Of a stretch of DNA of 64,000 nucleotides, positions 16,876 through 25,722 are shown piece by piece. The notes under the pieces were generated by a model. The model ran no database searches. It had not been told where the DNA came from and saw only the letters and a list, made by a program, of their open reading frames with translations. Source of the stretch: Chryseobacterium gambrini (GTDB lineage: Bacteria > Bacteroidota > Bacteroidia > Flavobacteriales > Weeksellaceae); contig NZ_FTOV01000015.1 in assembly GCF_900156825.1 (NCBI RefSeq), positions 22,921 to 86,920 on the forward strand. Reading direction: 5' to 3'. The first letter of the stretch is position 1; each line of letters starts with the position of its first letter. Position numbers and translations under genes: made by a program.

Positions 16876-17223
16876 TTACTTCGTTGGTGCAGGAGTCTGA
16901 ACCGGAGTTGTTGCTGAAGCAGGAGCAGAAGACTGCTTAGCCGGAGCTTCTTTTTTTGCAGGCGTCTGAACCGGAGCTGTTGCTGAAGGTTTACCTGTAA
17001 TTACAACGCTTAAAAGGATAAGAACAATAATTGTTCCTCCTAAAGTCCATGTTGCTTTTTCCATAAAGTCGTTGGTTCTCTGTACTCCAAACTGAGCAGA
17101 AGATGCTCCTCCGAAAGTACTGGAAAGACCTCCTCCTTTAGGATTTTGAGCCATAACGATGATAACCAATAAAATACTGGCGATCATAATAAGAACCATC
17201 AATAGTATAAATATAGAATCCAT
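16876..17223 (-). CDS. secG: Preprotein translocase subunit SecG
   Basis: This protein is 115 residues from the ATG at 17223; the upstream open frame of 18 further codons has a charged, non-family sequence. There are two membrane helices (residues ~4-24 and ~56-76) joined by the conserved SecG loop (AQNPKGGGLSSTFGGASSAQFG). The C-terminal tail is rich in Ala, Pro and Thr (repeats around TPVQTPA), as often in Bacteroidota SecG. It is the accessory subunit of the SecYEG export channel. It sits between two hairpin terminators, so it is probably transcribed alone. Confidence 0.93.
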   Translation of the reverse strand: MDSIFILLMVLIMIASILLVIIVMAQNPKGGGLSSTFGGASSAQFGVQRTNDFMEKATWTLGGTIIVLILLSVVITGKPSATAPVQTPAKKEAPAKQSSAPASATTPVQTPAPTK

Positions 17224-17306
17224 TAATTTGATATCTTTTTGAATGGGCAAATTTAATCTTTTTTTACCGAATGACAAAGAAAGATATTATAAATGTTAAC
17301 AAAAAT

Positions 17307-17337
17307 AAAAAACGGCAACAACTGTTGCCGTTTTTTC
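17307..17337. terminator. Terminator after the M16 peptidase operon
   Basis: The stem AAACGGCAACA / TGTTGCCGTTT with a short loop and a T run lies just beyond the stop of the M16 protein gene at 17355, upstream of secG. Confidence 0.88.
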
Positions 17338-17354
17338 TGTAAAAACAGGATGTT

Positions 17355-19400
17355 TTATTTAAAATCAGAATCTTTAGCCTGATTCACTTCGTAAGATTTT
17401 ACGTTCATCGTCATGTCCATTCCCATTTGGCTTACCGTAATGGTGTAAGGCATTTTTACGCCTGCCACATCTTTGTAATCTGAGTATGTTGTAGGAACAG
17501 TCATTGTCTGTCCCATTGCTTTTACTGTTTTTGTTTCTCCGGTTTTAAGACCTGTTTTTACGCTGTAATAATAAGTAGCATCTCCATTTTTTACAACATA
17601 AGAATCTTCACCGCCGATTTTTTCAATTCCTGCAAGCTTGTAGTCAGCAGATTTTGCAAAACCAAGCTCCGGGAAAAGTTCAGTATTTTTAAGCTTTTCA
17701 GCAATTTGCTCAGGCTTCATTTCCACTTTTTGCCCCATTTGCTCAGAGTATCCTGTCTTTCCGTCGAATACCTGTTTCTGAAGAGTCTGTCCCATTCCTG
17801 TAACAGTAGTAAGTTCTTTCCCACCTTTTGCTTTCATCATTTTCAGGTCGATATTCTGTCCCTGCATAGACATGGAAGCGTTTACGGTGTAAGAAGAAAC
17901 TTTATCAATGTTTGCTTTTCCTCCGATTGCGTTGATGTACTTATCTGCAATAGAAGCAACAGTAACTCCGGCATCCACTTTCTGTGTTGTTGGTTTTGCT
18001 ACAGGATTTGCTTCTTTATCAAAATATTTTACCGGATATCCTAATTTTTCCAGACCTTCAGAAATGTCAGATGCTTTTCCGGCAATGAAAATTCTGCTCT
18101 GGTTAGGAAGAATGGTAGATTTTACAGCATTAGAAACATCGGCAGCCGTTACTTTATCAATAGATTTCAGATAATTGGTATAAAAATCATCCGGAAGATT
18201 CTGTACTTTCTGGTTTAAAGCAAATCTTGCAATAGTTGCAGGCTGCTCCAGAGACATGATGAAAGAACCTTTCAGTTTTGCTTTTGCATTTGCAAGTTCT
18301 TCAGGCTTTACGGTAGAAATCGCGTTAAGTTCATTCATGAATTCCTTTACCGCTTTATCCGTAACTTCATTTCTTACACTTGCACTTGCAGAGAACTGCG
18401 GAGAATATTTGCTTGCGCTAAGATTAGAGTAAGCGCCATATGTAAATCCGTTTTTCTCACGAAGGTTCATGAAAAGTCTCGCTTCACCGCCACCTCCAAG
18501 AATATAGTTTGCAATGGTTGCAGGGAAGTAGTTCGGATCTTTCATTTTCAGCGTGTTTAGGTTGTTCAAAGAAACCACAGACTGTACTGCAGAAGGAACA
18601 TCCACTACGTTAATTTCCGTTTGGGCAACGTTAGAAGCAGGTTCTAAAGGAGAAACCGGAGTATTTGCTTTTTTCCATCCGCTGAATGCTTTTTCAACCA
18701 TTGGTTTTACCTGATCGAATTTAACGTCTCCAACGATTACCAGATAAGCATTGTCCGGAGCGTAATATTTTTTGTACGTATTCTGTACATCTGCCAATTG
18801 AATTTTGTTGATTGACTCTACTGTTTCAAATTCTCCTCTCGATGTATTTTTACCATACATTAAAGCGTTAGAAACCTTTGAAGCAATCGAAGACGCATTT
18901 TTCTCTTCAGATTTTAATCCTTCAATCGCTCTGTCTTTAGAATTCTGGATCTCTTCAGCAGAAAATTTAGGATTAATGATCGCATCTGCCATTAAGCTCA
19001 ATACCTGAGGAAAATATTTTGAAAGTGAATTTGCCGCAGCTCCGTTAGAAGAAAAGTTTAAGTTTGCTCCAAGATAATCCACCTTTTTGTTGAATTCATC
19101 TTTGCTCATGTTGGTGGTTCCGTTTTCGAACTGTTCCGCCATGATTTCGCTTACACCTGCTACACTTCCTTCATAATAAGGCGCTCTGTCCATACTAAGA
19201 CTTGCGCTTACTCTCGGAAGTTTATTGTTTTCCACCACCATTACCGTAAGTCCGTTGCTAAGCTGGAAAGTTTTTGGCTTTGCAATGTTAATGGCAGGAG
19301 TTGGTCCCGGTTTTGGCATTGCATTAATATCTATCTTTTGTGCTGAAACCATTCCTGCGAAGAAAAATGCTGCAGCTATATATGTTAATTGCTTTTTCAT
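17355..19400 (-). CDS. M16-family protein lacking the zinc motif, fused to a LolA-like C-terminal domain
   Basis: This 681-residue protein begins with a signal peptide (to about residue 20, VSAQK). Residues ~30-470 form two M16 (insulinase-like) halves, but the segment aligned with the HxxEH zinc motif reads VSEIMAEQFENG, so the metal ligands are lost; this is the non-catalytic subunit type. Residues ~490-681 are a separate beta-rich domain (SYTVNASMSMQGQNIDLKMM, then GIEKIGGEDSYVV) like LolA/outer-membrane lipoprotein-sorting folds. It follows the active M16 gene by 49 nt and probably forms a periplasmic heterodimer with it. Confidence 0.88.
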   Translation of the reverse strand: MKKQLTYIAAAFFFAGMVSAQKIDINAMPKPGPTPAINIAKPKTFQLSNGLTVMVVENNKLPRVSASLSMDRAPYYEGSVAGVSEIMAEQFENGTTNMSKDEFNKKVDYLGANLNFSSNGAAANSLSKYFPQVLSLMADAIINPKFSAEEIQNSKDRAIEGLKSEEKNASSIASKVSNALMYGKNTSRGEFETVESINKIQLADVQNTYKKYYAPDNAYLVIVGDVKFDQVKPMVEKAFSGWKKANTPVSPLEPASNVAQTEINVVDVPSAVQSVVSLNNLNTLKMKDPNYFPATIANYILGGGGEARLFMNLREKNGFTYGAYSNLSASKYSPQFSASASVRNEVTDKAVKEFMNELNAISTVKPEELANAKAKLKGSFIMSLEQPATIARFALNQKVQNLPDDFYTNYLKSIDKVTAADVSNAVKSTILPNQSRIFIAGKASDISEGLEKLGYPVKYFDKEANPVAKPTTQKVDAGVTVASIADKYINAIGGKANIDKVSSYTVNASMSMQGQNIDLKMMKAKGGKELTTVTGMGQTLQKQVFDGKTGYSEQMGQKVEMKPEQIAEKLKNTELFPELGFAKSADYKLAGIEKIGGEDSYVVKNGDATYYYSVKTGLKTGETKTVKAMGQTMTVPTTYSDYKDVAGVKMPYTITVSQMGMDMTMNVKSYEVNQAKDSDFK

Positions 19401-19449
19401 TTGTAAAAATTTAATTTTTAATAATCATTTTAACCTAAATACCGGTAGA

Positions 19450-20763
19450 TTACTTTTTCTCAGGTACGTAATTGATGATTATTCTTTGGTTGGAATTAAG
19501 ATACTTTTTAGCCGCATTCTGAAGATCCTGTCTTGTAATGCTTCTGTAGATATCAATTTCTTTGTTAATCAGGTTTGTATTGCCCATCAAAACGTGGTTG
19601 GTTGCCAGTGAAGCAGCAATCCCCTGAATATTGGAATTAGAATTTACAAACTGGTTTTCAAACTGGTTCTGAAGCTTTTGATAATCTTCCTCAGAAATTA
19701 AAGTCGTCTGCAGTTTTTTGATCTCTGCATCGATGTCCGCCTGCAAAGTAGCCTTTGTGGTTTGTCCCATCGGGATCGCAAAGAATGCAAAAATACCGTA
19801 GTCTTCAAGACCCTGGTTGAAAGCCTGTACCTGAAGCGCTTTTTTATCCTGATCCACTAATTTTTTGTATAAAACAGAAGATTTACCGCTGCTTAAATAA
19901 GAAGAAAGCATATCTAAAATATAAGCATCTTTCTCCTTGTTACCCGGCGTTCTGTAAGCAAATACATAAGCAGGAAGCTGAATATTAGGATCTGTAGCCG
20001 TTACTTCTTTTTCCTGAGTAATAGGAGCATCTTTCGGGAAATCTTTCGGGTAAACTGTTCCTTTCGGAATTCCTCCGTAGTATTCCTTAATCCACTTTTT
20101 AGTCTGTTCAGGCTTAATGTCTCCCGCTACTACCAAAGTAGCGTTGTTTGGAACATAATACTTTTTATAAAATGCCTGAAACTCTTCTAATTTCGCAGCA
20201 TTAAGATCCTCCATAGAACCGATTGTAGGCCAGTTGTACGGGTGATTGGTAAATAAATTTTTCTGTACTGTTGTGAAAAGATTTCCGTAAGGCTGGTTAT
20301 CCATTCTCAATCTTTTTTCTTCTTTTACAACCTCTCTTTGAGTGTCTACACCCACCTGATTAATCACCGCATGACGCATTCTTTCAGCCTCCATCCAAAG
20401 TCCCAACTGTTCGTTGTTGGATGGGAAAGTCTCATAGTAATACGTTCTGTCGTTCGTAGTATTGGCGTTGTTTTGTCCCCCGTTTGAAGAAACGATCTTA
20501 AACCAGTCACCTCTCTTAATGTTAGGTGTTCCTTCAAATAAAAGATGCTCGAAGAAGTGAGCAAAACCTGTTCTTCCTTTTACCTCGTCTTTTGCACCTA
20601 CATGGTACATTACCCCCGTTGTTACAACCGGAGCCGAGTTATCCTGATGAAGAATTACATGAAGACCATTTGGTAAGTCATACTCTTCGAATTTAATTTG
20701 TTGTGCATTAAGAGCCATTCCGAAGAAAGCCGCTGCAGCAACAGAAAGAAGTCGCTTTTTCAT
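19450..20763 (-). CDS. M16-family zinc metallopeptidase (catalytic subunit)
   Basis: This 437-residue protein has a signal peptide (residues 1-20, ending LNAQ). The inverted zinc motif HxxEH is intact (H69, E72, H73 in FAHFFEHLLFEG), with the distal Glu expected about 75 residues later in a segment around DTQREVVKEEKRLR. It resembles periplasmic processing peptidases of the PqqL/insulinase type. Substrates are unknown. It is first in a two-gene operon with the inactive M16 partner; a TATTTTTG promoter lies upstream at 20793-20800. Confidence 0.93.
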   Translation of the reverse strand: MKKRLLSVAAAAFFGMALNAQQIKFEEYDLPNGLHVILHQDNSAPVVTTGVMYHVGAKDEVKGRTGFAHFFEHLLFEGTPNIKRGDWFKIVSSNGGQNNANTTNDRTYYYETFPSNNEQLGLWMEAERMRHAVINQVGVDTQREVVKEEKRLRMDNQPYGNLFTTVQKNLFTNHPYNWPTIGSMEDLNAAKLEEFQAFYKKYYVPNNATLVVAGDIKPEQTKKWIKEYYGGIPKGTVYPKDFPKDAPITQEKEVTATDPNIQLPAYVFAYRTPGNKEKDAYILDMLSSYLSSGKSSVLYKKLVDQDKKALQVQAFNQGLEDYGIFAFFAIPMGQTTKATLQADIDAEIKKLQTTLISEEDYQKLQNQFENQFVNSNSNIQGIAASLATNHVLMGNTNLINKEIDIYRSITRQDLQNAAKKYLNSNQRIIINYVPEKK

Positions 20764-20792
20764 AAAGTAGAAATTGTTTTGTCAATTAGTTC

Positions 20793-20825
20793 CAAAAATA
20801 CATTATTTGTTACATTATTATCAAA
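20793..20825 (-). promoter_or_regulatory. Promoter of the M16 peptidase operon
   Basis: On the minus strand the -7 element TATTTTTG (20793-20800) is preceded, 21 nt away, by TTTG (20822-20825), close to the Bacteroidota consensus. It lies 29 nt upstream of the ATG at 20763. Confidence 0.6.
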
Positions 20826-20917
20826 ATAAAATTAGCCTTAAAAGTATTTCTCTGGAATAAAATTATATTATGTTAAAAAGTGGTATCATATTTTCAGTGA
20901 AAGTCTAGAATAACAAT

Positions 20918-20925
20918 TACTTTTG
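20918..20925 (+). promoter_or_regulatory. Putative -7 element for the histidine kinase gene
   Basis: TACTTTTG matches TAnnTTTG and lies 22 nt before the kinase ATG at 20948. The -33 position holds only a T-rich TTTTC, so this is weaker than the divergent promoter. Confidence 0.45.
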
Positions 20926-20947
20926 TAAACAAGAAATCATTGTCGTG

Positions 20948-22801
20948 ATGAAAAACTTTTTAGACCAGAATATCTCACTAGAATCTTTAGTTACCTTATT
21001 CAGCCAGGCTCCCGTTGCGATGTCTTTGCTGATGGGAGAAAATTTCATAATAAACAATGCCAATCAGCAGATTCTTGATCTTTGGGGGAGAGACGCTTCG
21101 GTAATCGGGATGCCCCTGTTTGAAGCCCTTCCGGAGATAAAATCGCAGGGACTTTTTGAAATTTTAGATAATGTGTACAAAACAGGCGAAATATTCAAAG
21201 GAAACAAATGGTCTGTTTTTCTGGAAAAATTTGGCAACTACGAAGAACATTTTTTCAACTTTATCTATGCACCCGTTTACAGTGATGAACATAAAGTTAT
21301 CGGGGTAAGTGTTGTAGCCACAGAAGTTACAGAACACGTTATTTCCGAGAAAAAACTTTTAGAAAGTGAGTACCGTTTTGAAGACCTCATCAGACAATCA
21401 GATTATTCTACAGCCATTTATCGCTCAGAAGATTTATACATAGAACTTGCCAACGACAAAATGCTGAGAACGTGGGGGAAAGATGCTTCCGTGATAGGCA
21501 GGAAGCTTGAAGATGCACTTCCCGAACTCGAAGGACAGCCATTTATAGGCTTATTAAAAGACATCTTTAAAACAGGAAAAACCTACTCCGCGACAGAAGA
21601 CCGTGCAGATCTTGTAGTAGATGGTAAACTTCAGACTTTCTACTATAACTTTTCTTATAAGCCGCTTAAAAATTCCAACGGGGAAGTGTATGCGATTCTT
21701 AATATGGCAGTGAATGTTACAGATCTTGTAAAAGCCAGAAAAGAAATACAGGAAAGTGAAAGAAAATACCGCGATCTGGCAGATTCTATGCCTCAGTTTG
21801 TCTGGACTTGCGACAGACATGGCAAAATAACCTATATGAATGATAATTGGTACAAATACATGAAGTTCAGCAAAGAAGAAGATGCCAATGAAGCCATTAA
21901 AAAAGTCATAAGACCCGAAGTTTATCCGAATATTATAAAAATATGGGAAGAAAGTGTAAACACAGGAAAACCATTTGAAGTGGAATACGAATTTTCAGAT
22001 CCTCAGAATCCGGATGTTTACAGATGGTTTTTGGGAAGGGCAGTAGCCAGTTTTGATCCGGACGGAGAAATAAACCAATGGATCGGAACCTTCACCGATA
22101 TAGATGATTTCAAGCAATTGCAGACCCAGAAAGATAATTTCTTGGGCATCGCAAGTCACGAGCTTAAAACACCGCTTACCAGTTTAAAGCTCTACACCCA
22201 GTTTATTGAAATGAATCTTAACAAACAGGGCGATTATAAAAATGCAGAGGTGGCAAAGAGAATGAACGATCAGATTGATAAACTGACGGAGCTTGTGAAT
22301 GATCTTCTGGATGTTACCAAAATTCAGAAAGGACAGATCCAGCTCAATGAGTCTGAGTTTGATTTTGATCAGCTTGTAGAAGACGTTATTGTGGAACAGC
22401 AGATGACGGCGAGACACAAAATTATATTCAATAAAAGCGAGATTGGAAAAGTAACCGCAGACAGACACCGTATTTCTCAGGTAATGAGCAACCTCATCAG
22501 TAATGCCATTAAATATTCTCCTGATGCAGATGAAATTGTGGTTTCTACCCAGATAAAAGACGACATGATCAATTTCAGTGTCAAAGATTTCGGGATCGGA
22601 ATTCCGGAAGACAAACAGCATAAAGTTTTTGAGCAATATTACCGGGTAAGCGGAACAAAAGAACATACCTTTCCGGGTTTAGGATTAGGACTTTACATCT
22701 CCTCGGAAATCATCAAAAGGACAGGCGGAAAAATTTATGTTCACTCCGTAGAAGGAAAGGGGTCTGATTTTTGCTTCGAAATACCTAAAATTAAAATATA
22801 A
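20948..22801 (+). CDS. Soluble PAS-domain sensor histidine kinase
   Basis: This protein is 617 residues and begins at ATG 20948 (a GTG directly before it is also in frame). It has three PAS domains in series (residues ~12-130, ~140-260 and ~270-390, the first two with near-identical LWGRDAS/TWGKDAS segments). A HisKA domain follows with phospho-acceptor His404 in SHELKTPLTSL, then an HATPase with N box NLISNAIKYSP, G1 DFGIGIPE and G2 GLGLGLYIS. There is no membrane helix, so it senses a cytoplasmic signal. The partner receiver gene starts 3 nt after its stop but is interrupted by a stop codon. Confidence 0.93.
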   Translation: MKNFLDQNISLESLVTLFSQAPVAMSLLMGENFIINNANQQILDLWGRDASVIGMPLFEALPEIKSQGLFEILDNVYKTGEIFKGNKWSVFLEKFGNYEEHFFNFIYAPVYSDEHKVIGVSVVATEVTEHVISEKKLLESEYRFEDLIRQSDYSTAIYRSEDLYIELANDKMLRTWGKDASVIGRKLEDALPELEGQPFIGLLKDIFKTGKTYSATEDRADLVVDGKLQTFYYNFSYKPLKNSNGEVYAILNMAVNVTDLVKARKEIQESERKYRDLADSMPQFVWTCDRHGKITYMNDNWYKYMKFSKEEDANEAIKKVIRPEVYPNIIKIWEESVNTGKPFEVEYEFSDPQNPDVYRWFLGRAVASFDPDGEINQWIGTFTDIDDFKQLQTQKDNFLGIASHELKTPLTSLKLYTQFIEMNLNKQGDYKNAEVAKRMNDQIDKLTELVNDLLDVTKIQKGQIQLNESEFDFDQLVEDVIVEQQMTARHKIIFNKSEIGKVTADRHRISQVMSNLISNAIKYSPDADEIVVSTQIKDDMINFSVKDFGIGIPEDKQHKVFEQYYRVSGTKEHTFPGLGLGLYISSEIIKRTGGKIYVHSVEGKGSDFCFEIPKIKI

Positions 22802-22804
22802 AAC

Positions 22805-23167
22805 ATGTCTACACAAATTTTAGTCTTGGATGATAGTCCTGCAATTGTTGATTCTATTGAAATGATGATGGAGCTTGAAGGACTTACTGTTGCCAAGTTC
22901 TATAAAGGATAGGATATGCTCGATGCACTGAATACACAGCCAAAACCGGATGTTATCCTCATGGATATGTGGCTTTCCGGAGAAGATGGAAGAGATATAT
23001 GCAGAACCATAAGAGCCGATGAAAATTTAAAAGATATTCCGGTGCTTATTATGTCCGCAAGCCGAGGACTGGAGCAGTCTGCGCTCGATGCGGGAGCCAA
23101 TGATTTTATCGCAAAACCTTTCGACATGGGAGATATGATTTCCCGTGTGAGAACGTATATCAAATAA
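22805..23167 (+). pseudogene. Response-regulator receiver gene interrupted by an in-frame TAG
   Basis: Read through, this would be a 120-residue stand-alone receiver domain: acidic pair D9-D10 (ILVLDDSPAIV), phospho-acceptor D54 (VILMDMWLSG), S84 (LIMSAS) and K104 (FIAKPFD). All receiver landmarks are conserved, but codon 36 is TAG (22910-22912), splitting the domain after KFYKG. The frame is otherwise intact on both sides. An ATG at 22916 opens a downstream fragment of 83 residues that lacks the first strand and the Mg-binding acidic pair. A single-base change (for example from CAG) explains it. The gene sits 3 nt after its kinase and would normally be its output partner. A sequencing error is the main alternative. 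Confidence 0.85.
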
Positions 23168-23254
23168 AAACAGATTTTCTTGAAACATCAAAATCCAAAA
23201 TTTGAATTCTCCATATAATACACTAATTTTGTGTTCCCAAAAATTTTTTGCAGC

Positions 23255-25588
23255 ATGGAGGATTATCTGAAAGGACTGAATGAATCACAATACGAAGCCG
23301 TTACCACATTACAGGGACCATTAATGGTTCTTGCAGGAGCGGGTTCCGGAAAAACGCGTGTACTTACCATGCGTATTGCCCATCTCATTACCAACGGAAT
23401 AGATCCTTTTAATATTTTGGCGCTTACCTTTACCAATAAGGCAGCAAAAGAAATGAAAGAACGTATTGCAAAAGTAGTGGGACAGAGCAATGCAAGAAGT
23501 CTCTGGATGGGAACTTTCCACTCTGTTTTTGCAAGAATTCTGAGAAATGAGGCACATTATCTCGGCTATCCTTCCAATTTTACCATTTACGATCAGCAGG
23601 ATGCATTAAATGTCATCAAAAAAGTGTTGAAAGACATGAATATTGATGCCGATCTGTATAAACCCAAAAAAGTTCAGGCAAGAATTTCGACATATAAAAA
23701 CAACCTCATCACCGTAAAAGCTTATTTCAACAATCCTGAATTGATGGAAGCCGATGAAAAAGCCAATATGAAATTTATCGGGCAGATTTACCAGCGGTAT
23801 GTAGAGCAGTGCTTCAAAAACGGATCGATGGATTTTGACGATTTGCTGTTAAAAACCAACGAATTGTTAACCCGTTTCCCTGAAGTGTTAGCAAAATATC
23901 AGGACAGATTCAGATACATTCTTGTGGATGAGTATCAGGATACCAACCATTCTCAGTATTTAATCGTAAAAGCTTTAGCCTCAAAATTTGAAAATATTTG
24001 TGTCGTAGGAGATGATGCACAGTCCATTTATTCCTTCCGTGGTGCGAATATCTATAATATTTTGAACTTTAAAAAAGACTATCCGGATGCAATGACGGTA
24101 GCTTTGGAGCAGAATTACCGTTCTACCCAGAATATTGTGAACGCAGCAAATGCAGTGATTGCGAAAAACCTTCAGCAGTTCAAGAAAAATGTTTTCAGCG
24201 AAAATGAAGAAGGAGAGAAAATCAAAGTATACCGCTCCCTTTCCGATGCCGATGAAGCGAATTTCGTAGCCGGAAACATCTGGGAAACCAGAAACCGTGA
24301 GCAGAGAAAATACAGCGATTTTGCCATTTTATACAGAACCAACTCTCAGACGCGTGCTTTTGAAGATGCGCTGAGAAGAAAAAATATTCCTTACAAAGTC
24401 TACGGAGGACTCTCTTTCTACCAGAGAAAAGAAGTAAAAGATCTCATCGCTTATCTGAGGCTTTTAGTCAATGAAAACGATTCTGAAGCGTTGATGAGAA
24501 TCATTAATTATCCGGCAAGAGGAATTGGAGAAACCACCCAGAATAAATTGGTTGTTTTTGCAGATGCACAGAATGTTGCCGTTTCAAAAGTTTTGGATAA
24601 TTTACCGATGTATGCGCCGCATTTAGGCTTAAACAACGGGGTTTTAAATAAACTGAACGACTTCTGGTCGATGATCAAAGCATTTCAGGTACTGCTGAAA
24701 ACGGAAACTGCGTACAGCGTTGCGATGGAAGTGGCGAAACGAAGCGGACTGATTAAATTTTTAAAAGACGATCAGACTCCCGAAGGAATTTCCCGTGTAG
24801 AAAACGTTCAGGAATTAATGAACTCGATGCAGGGATTCATTGAAGAGCAGATGCAGCTGGAAGACGGAGATCCGAGCTTACCGAATTTCCTTGAAAACAT
24901 TGCCCTTTCTGCCGATACGCAGGATAAAAACAATGAAGAGGATATGGTATCGTTAATGACGATCCACCTTTCAAAAGGTCTTGAATTTCCTGTTGTACAT
25001 TTGGTGGGGCTTGAAGAAAACCTTTTCCCGAGCTTTATGAGTTCTTCCACAAGAGAAGATCTGGAAGAAGAAAGACGTCTCTTCTATGTTGCTTTAACGA
25101 GAGCCGAAAAGCAGGTGTTTTTCTCTTATGCCGTTTCACGTTTCCAGTGGGGGAAAATTACCGATGCGGAACCTTCAAGATTTTTAAGTGAAATAGATGA
25201 AGAATATATCGAATTTGTAAATCCTGCAATTGAAAAACGTTTTATCAACAATTCCGGCATCAAATCCAATATTTTTGATGAACATCCTTCCGAAATGAGA
25301 AGTTTCAAAAAAGTGGAAAAGAAAACCATCGAAAGAAGCGACAGCTCAAAACCGATTGCAGAGCCCCGCAAACTGAAACCTGTAAGTACGGCAAAAATCA
25401 TCAATCCGAGCGGAGCTTCTTCTCAGGATATTGAAGTCGGCGATAAAGTAAGACACGACCGTTTCGGAATCGGAGAAGTAACTTTCCTCGACGGAACTGA
25501 TCCTCAGAATATCAAAGCCAAAGTAGTCTTTCAGCATGAAGGCGAGAAAAATCTTATCCTGAAATACGCGAAACTAACAAAGATTTAA
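23255..25588 (+). CDS. pcrA: UvrD/PcrA-type DNA helicase
   Basis: This protein is 777 residues from ATG 23255; an upstream in-frame GTG adds eight residues outside the family. Superfamily 1A motifs are visible: Q motif (LNESQYEAV), Walker A (GAGSGKTR), motif Ia (ALTFTNKAAKEM), DEYQDTN (motif II), GDDAQSIYSFRGA (III), QNYRST (IV), and VSLMTIHLSKGLEFP (V) with VALTRAEKQ (VI). A C-terminal Tudor-like region (VGDKVRHDRFGIGEVTFLDG) is typical of PcrA. It unwinds DNA in repair and replication-conflict resolution. Length and motifs are complete. Confidence 0.96.
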   Translation: MEDYLKGLNESQYEAVTTLQGPLMVLAGAGSGKTRVLTMRIAHLITNGIDPFNILALTFTNKAAKEMKERIAKVVGQSNARSLWMGTFHSVFARILRNEAHYLGYPSNFTIYDQQDALNVIKKVLKDMNIDADLYKPKKVQARISTYKNNLITVKAYFNNPELMEADEKANMKFIGQIYQRYVEQCFKNGSMDFDDLLLKTNELLTRFPEVLAKYQDRFRYILVDEYQDTNHSQYLIVKALASKFENICVVGDDAQSIYSFRGANIYNILNFKKDYPDAMTVALEQNYRSTQNIVNAANAVIAKNLQQFKKNVFSENEEGEKIKVYRSLSDADEANFVAGNIWETRNREQRKYSDFAILYRTNSQTRAFEDALRRKNIPYKVYGGLSFYQRKEVKDLIAYLRLLVNENDSEALMRIINYPARGIGETTQNKLVVFADAQNVAVSKVLDNLPMYAPHLGLNNGVLNKLNDFWSMIKAFQVLLKTETAYSVAMEVAKRSGLIKFLKDDQTPEGISRVENVQELMNSMQGFIEEQMQLEDGDPSLPNFLENIALSADTQDKNNEEDMVSLMTIHLSKGLEFPVVHLVGLEENLFPSFMSSSTREDLEEERRLFYVALTRAEKQVFFSYAVSRFQWGKITDAEPSRFLSEIDEEYIEFVNPAIEKRFINNSGIKSNIFDEHPSEMRSFKKVEKKTIERSDSSKPIAEPRKLKPVSTAKIINPSGASSQDIEVGDKVRHDRFGIGEVTFLDGTDPQNIKAKVVFQHEGEKNLILKYAKLTKI

Positions 25589-25657
25589 AAATTCATTTCA
25601 ATTTAAAAAAATAGAAGATGATAATATTCATTTTCTATATTCTTTTAGTCTATTAAT

Positions 25658-25688
25658 TTTGTAGACTAATAAATATAATTTACATTTG
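25658..25688 (+). promoter_or_regulatory. Promoter of the TonB receptor gene at 25723
   Basis: TTTG (25658-25661) and TACATTTG (25681-25688) are separated by 19 nt, an almost ideal match to the Bacteroidota promoter consensus TTTG-N19-TAnnTTTG. The ATG lies 34 nt downstream. Confidence 0.75.
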
Positions 25689-25722
25689 CACTTTTAAAAC
25701 ATGAATTTAAAGTGAGGAATGT

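Noticed and set aside
20945..20947. GTG start one codon before the histidine kinase ATG, and upstream non-ATG starts at 23231, 28502, 44685, 48396 and 54848
   Set aside because: ATG starts that agree with family N-termini, signal peptides or promoter positions lie downstream in each case.
22910..22912. TAG read as an amino acid (pyrrolysine or general stop-codon reassignment)
   Set aside because: TAG also ends normal genes here (for example the membrane protein at 13813), and no pyl genes are known in this group; a plain nonsense mutation or error is simpler.
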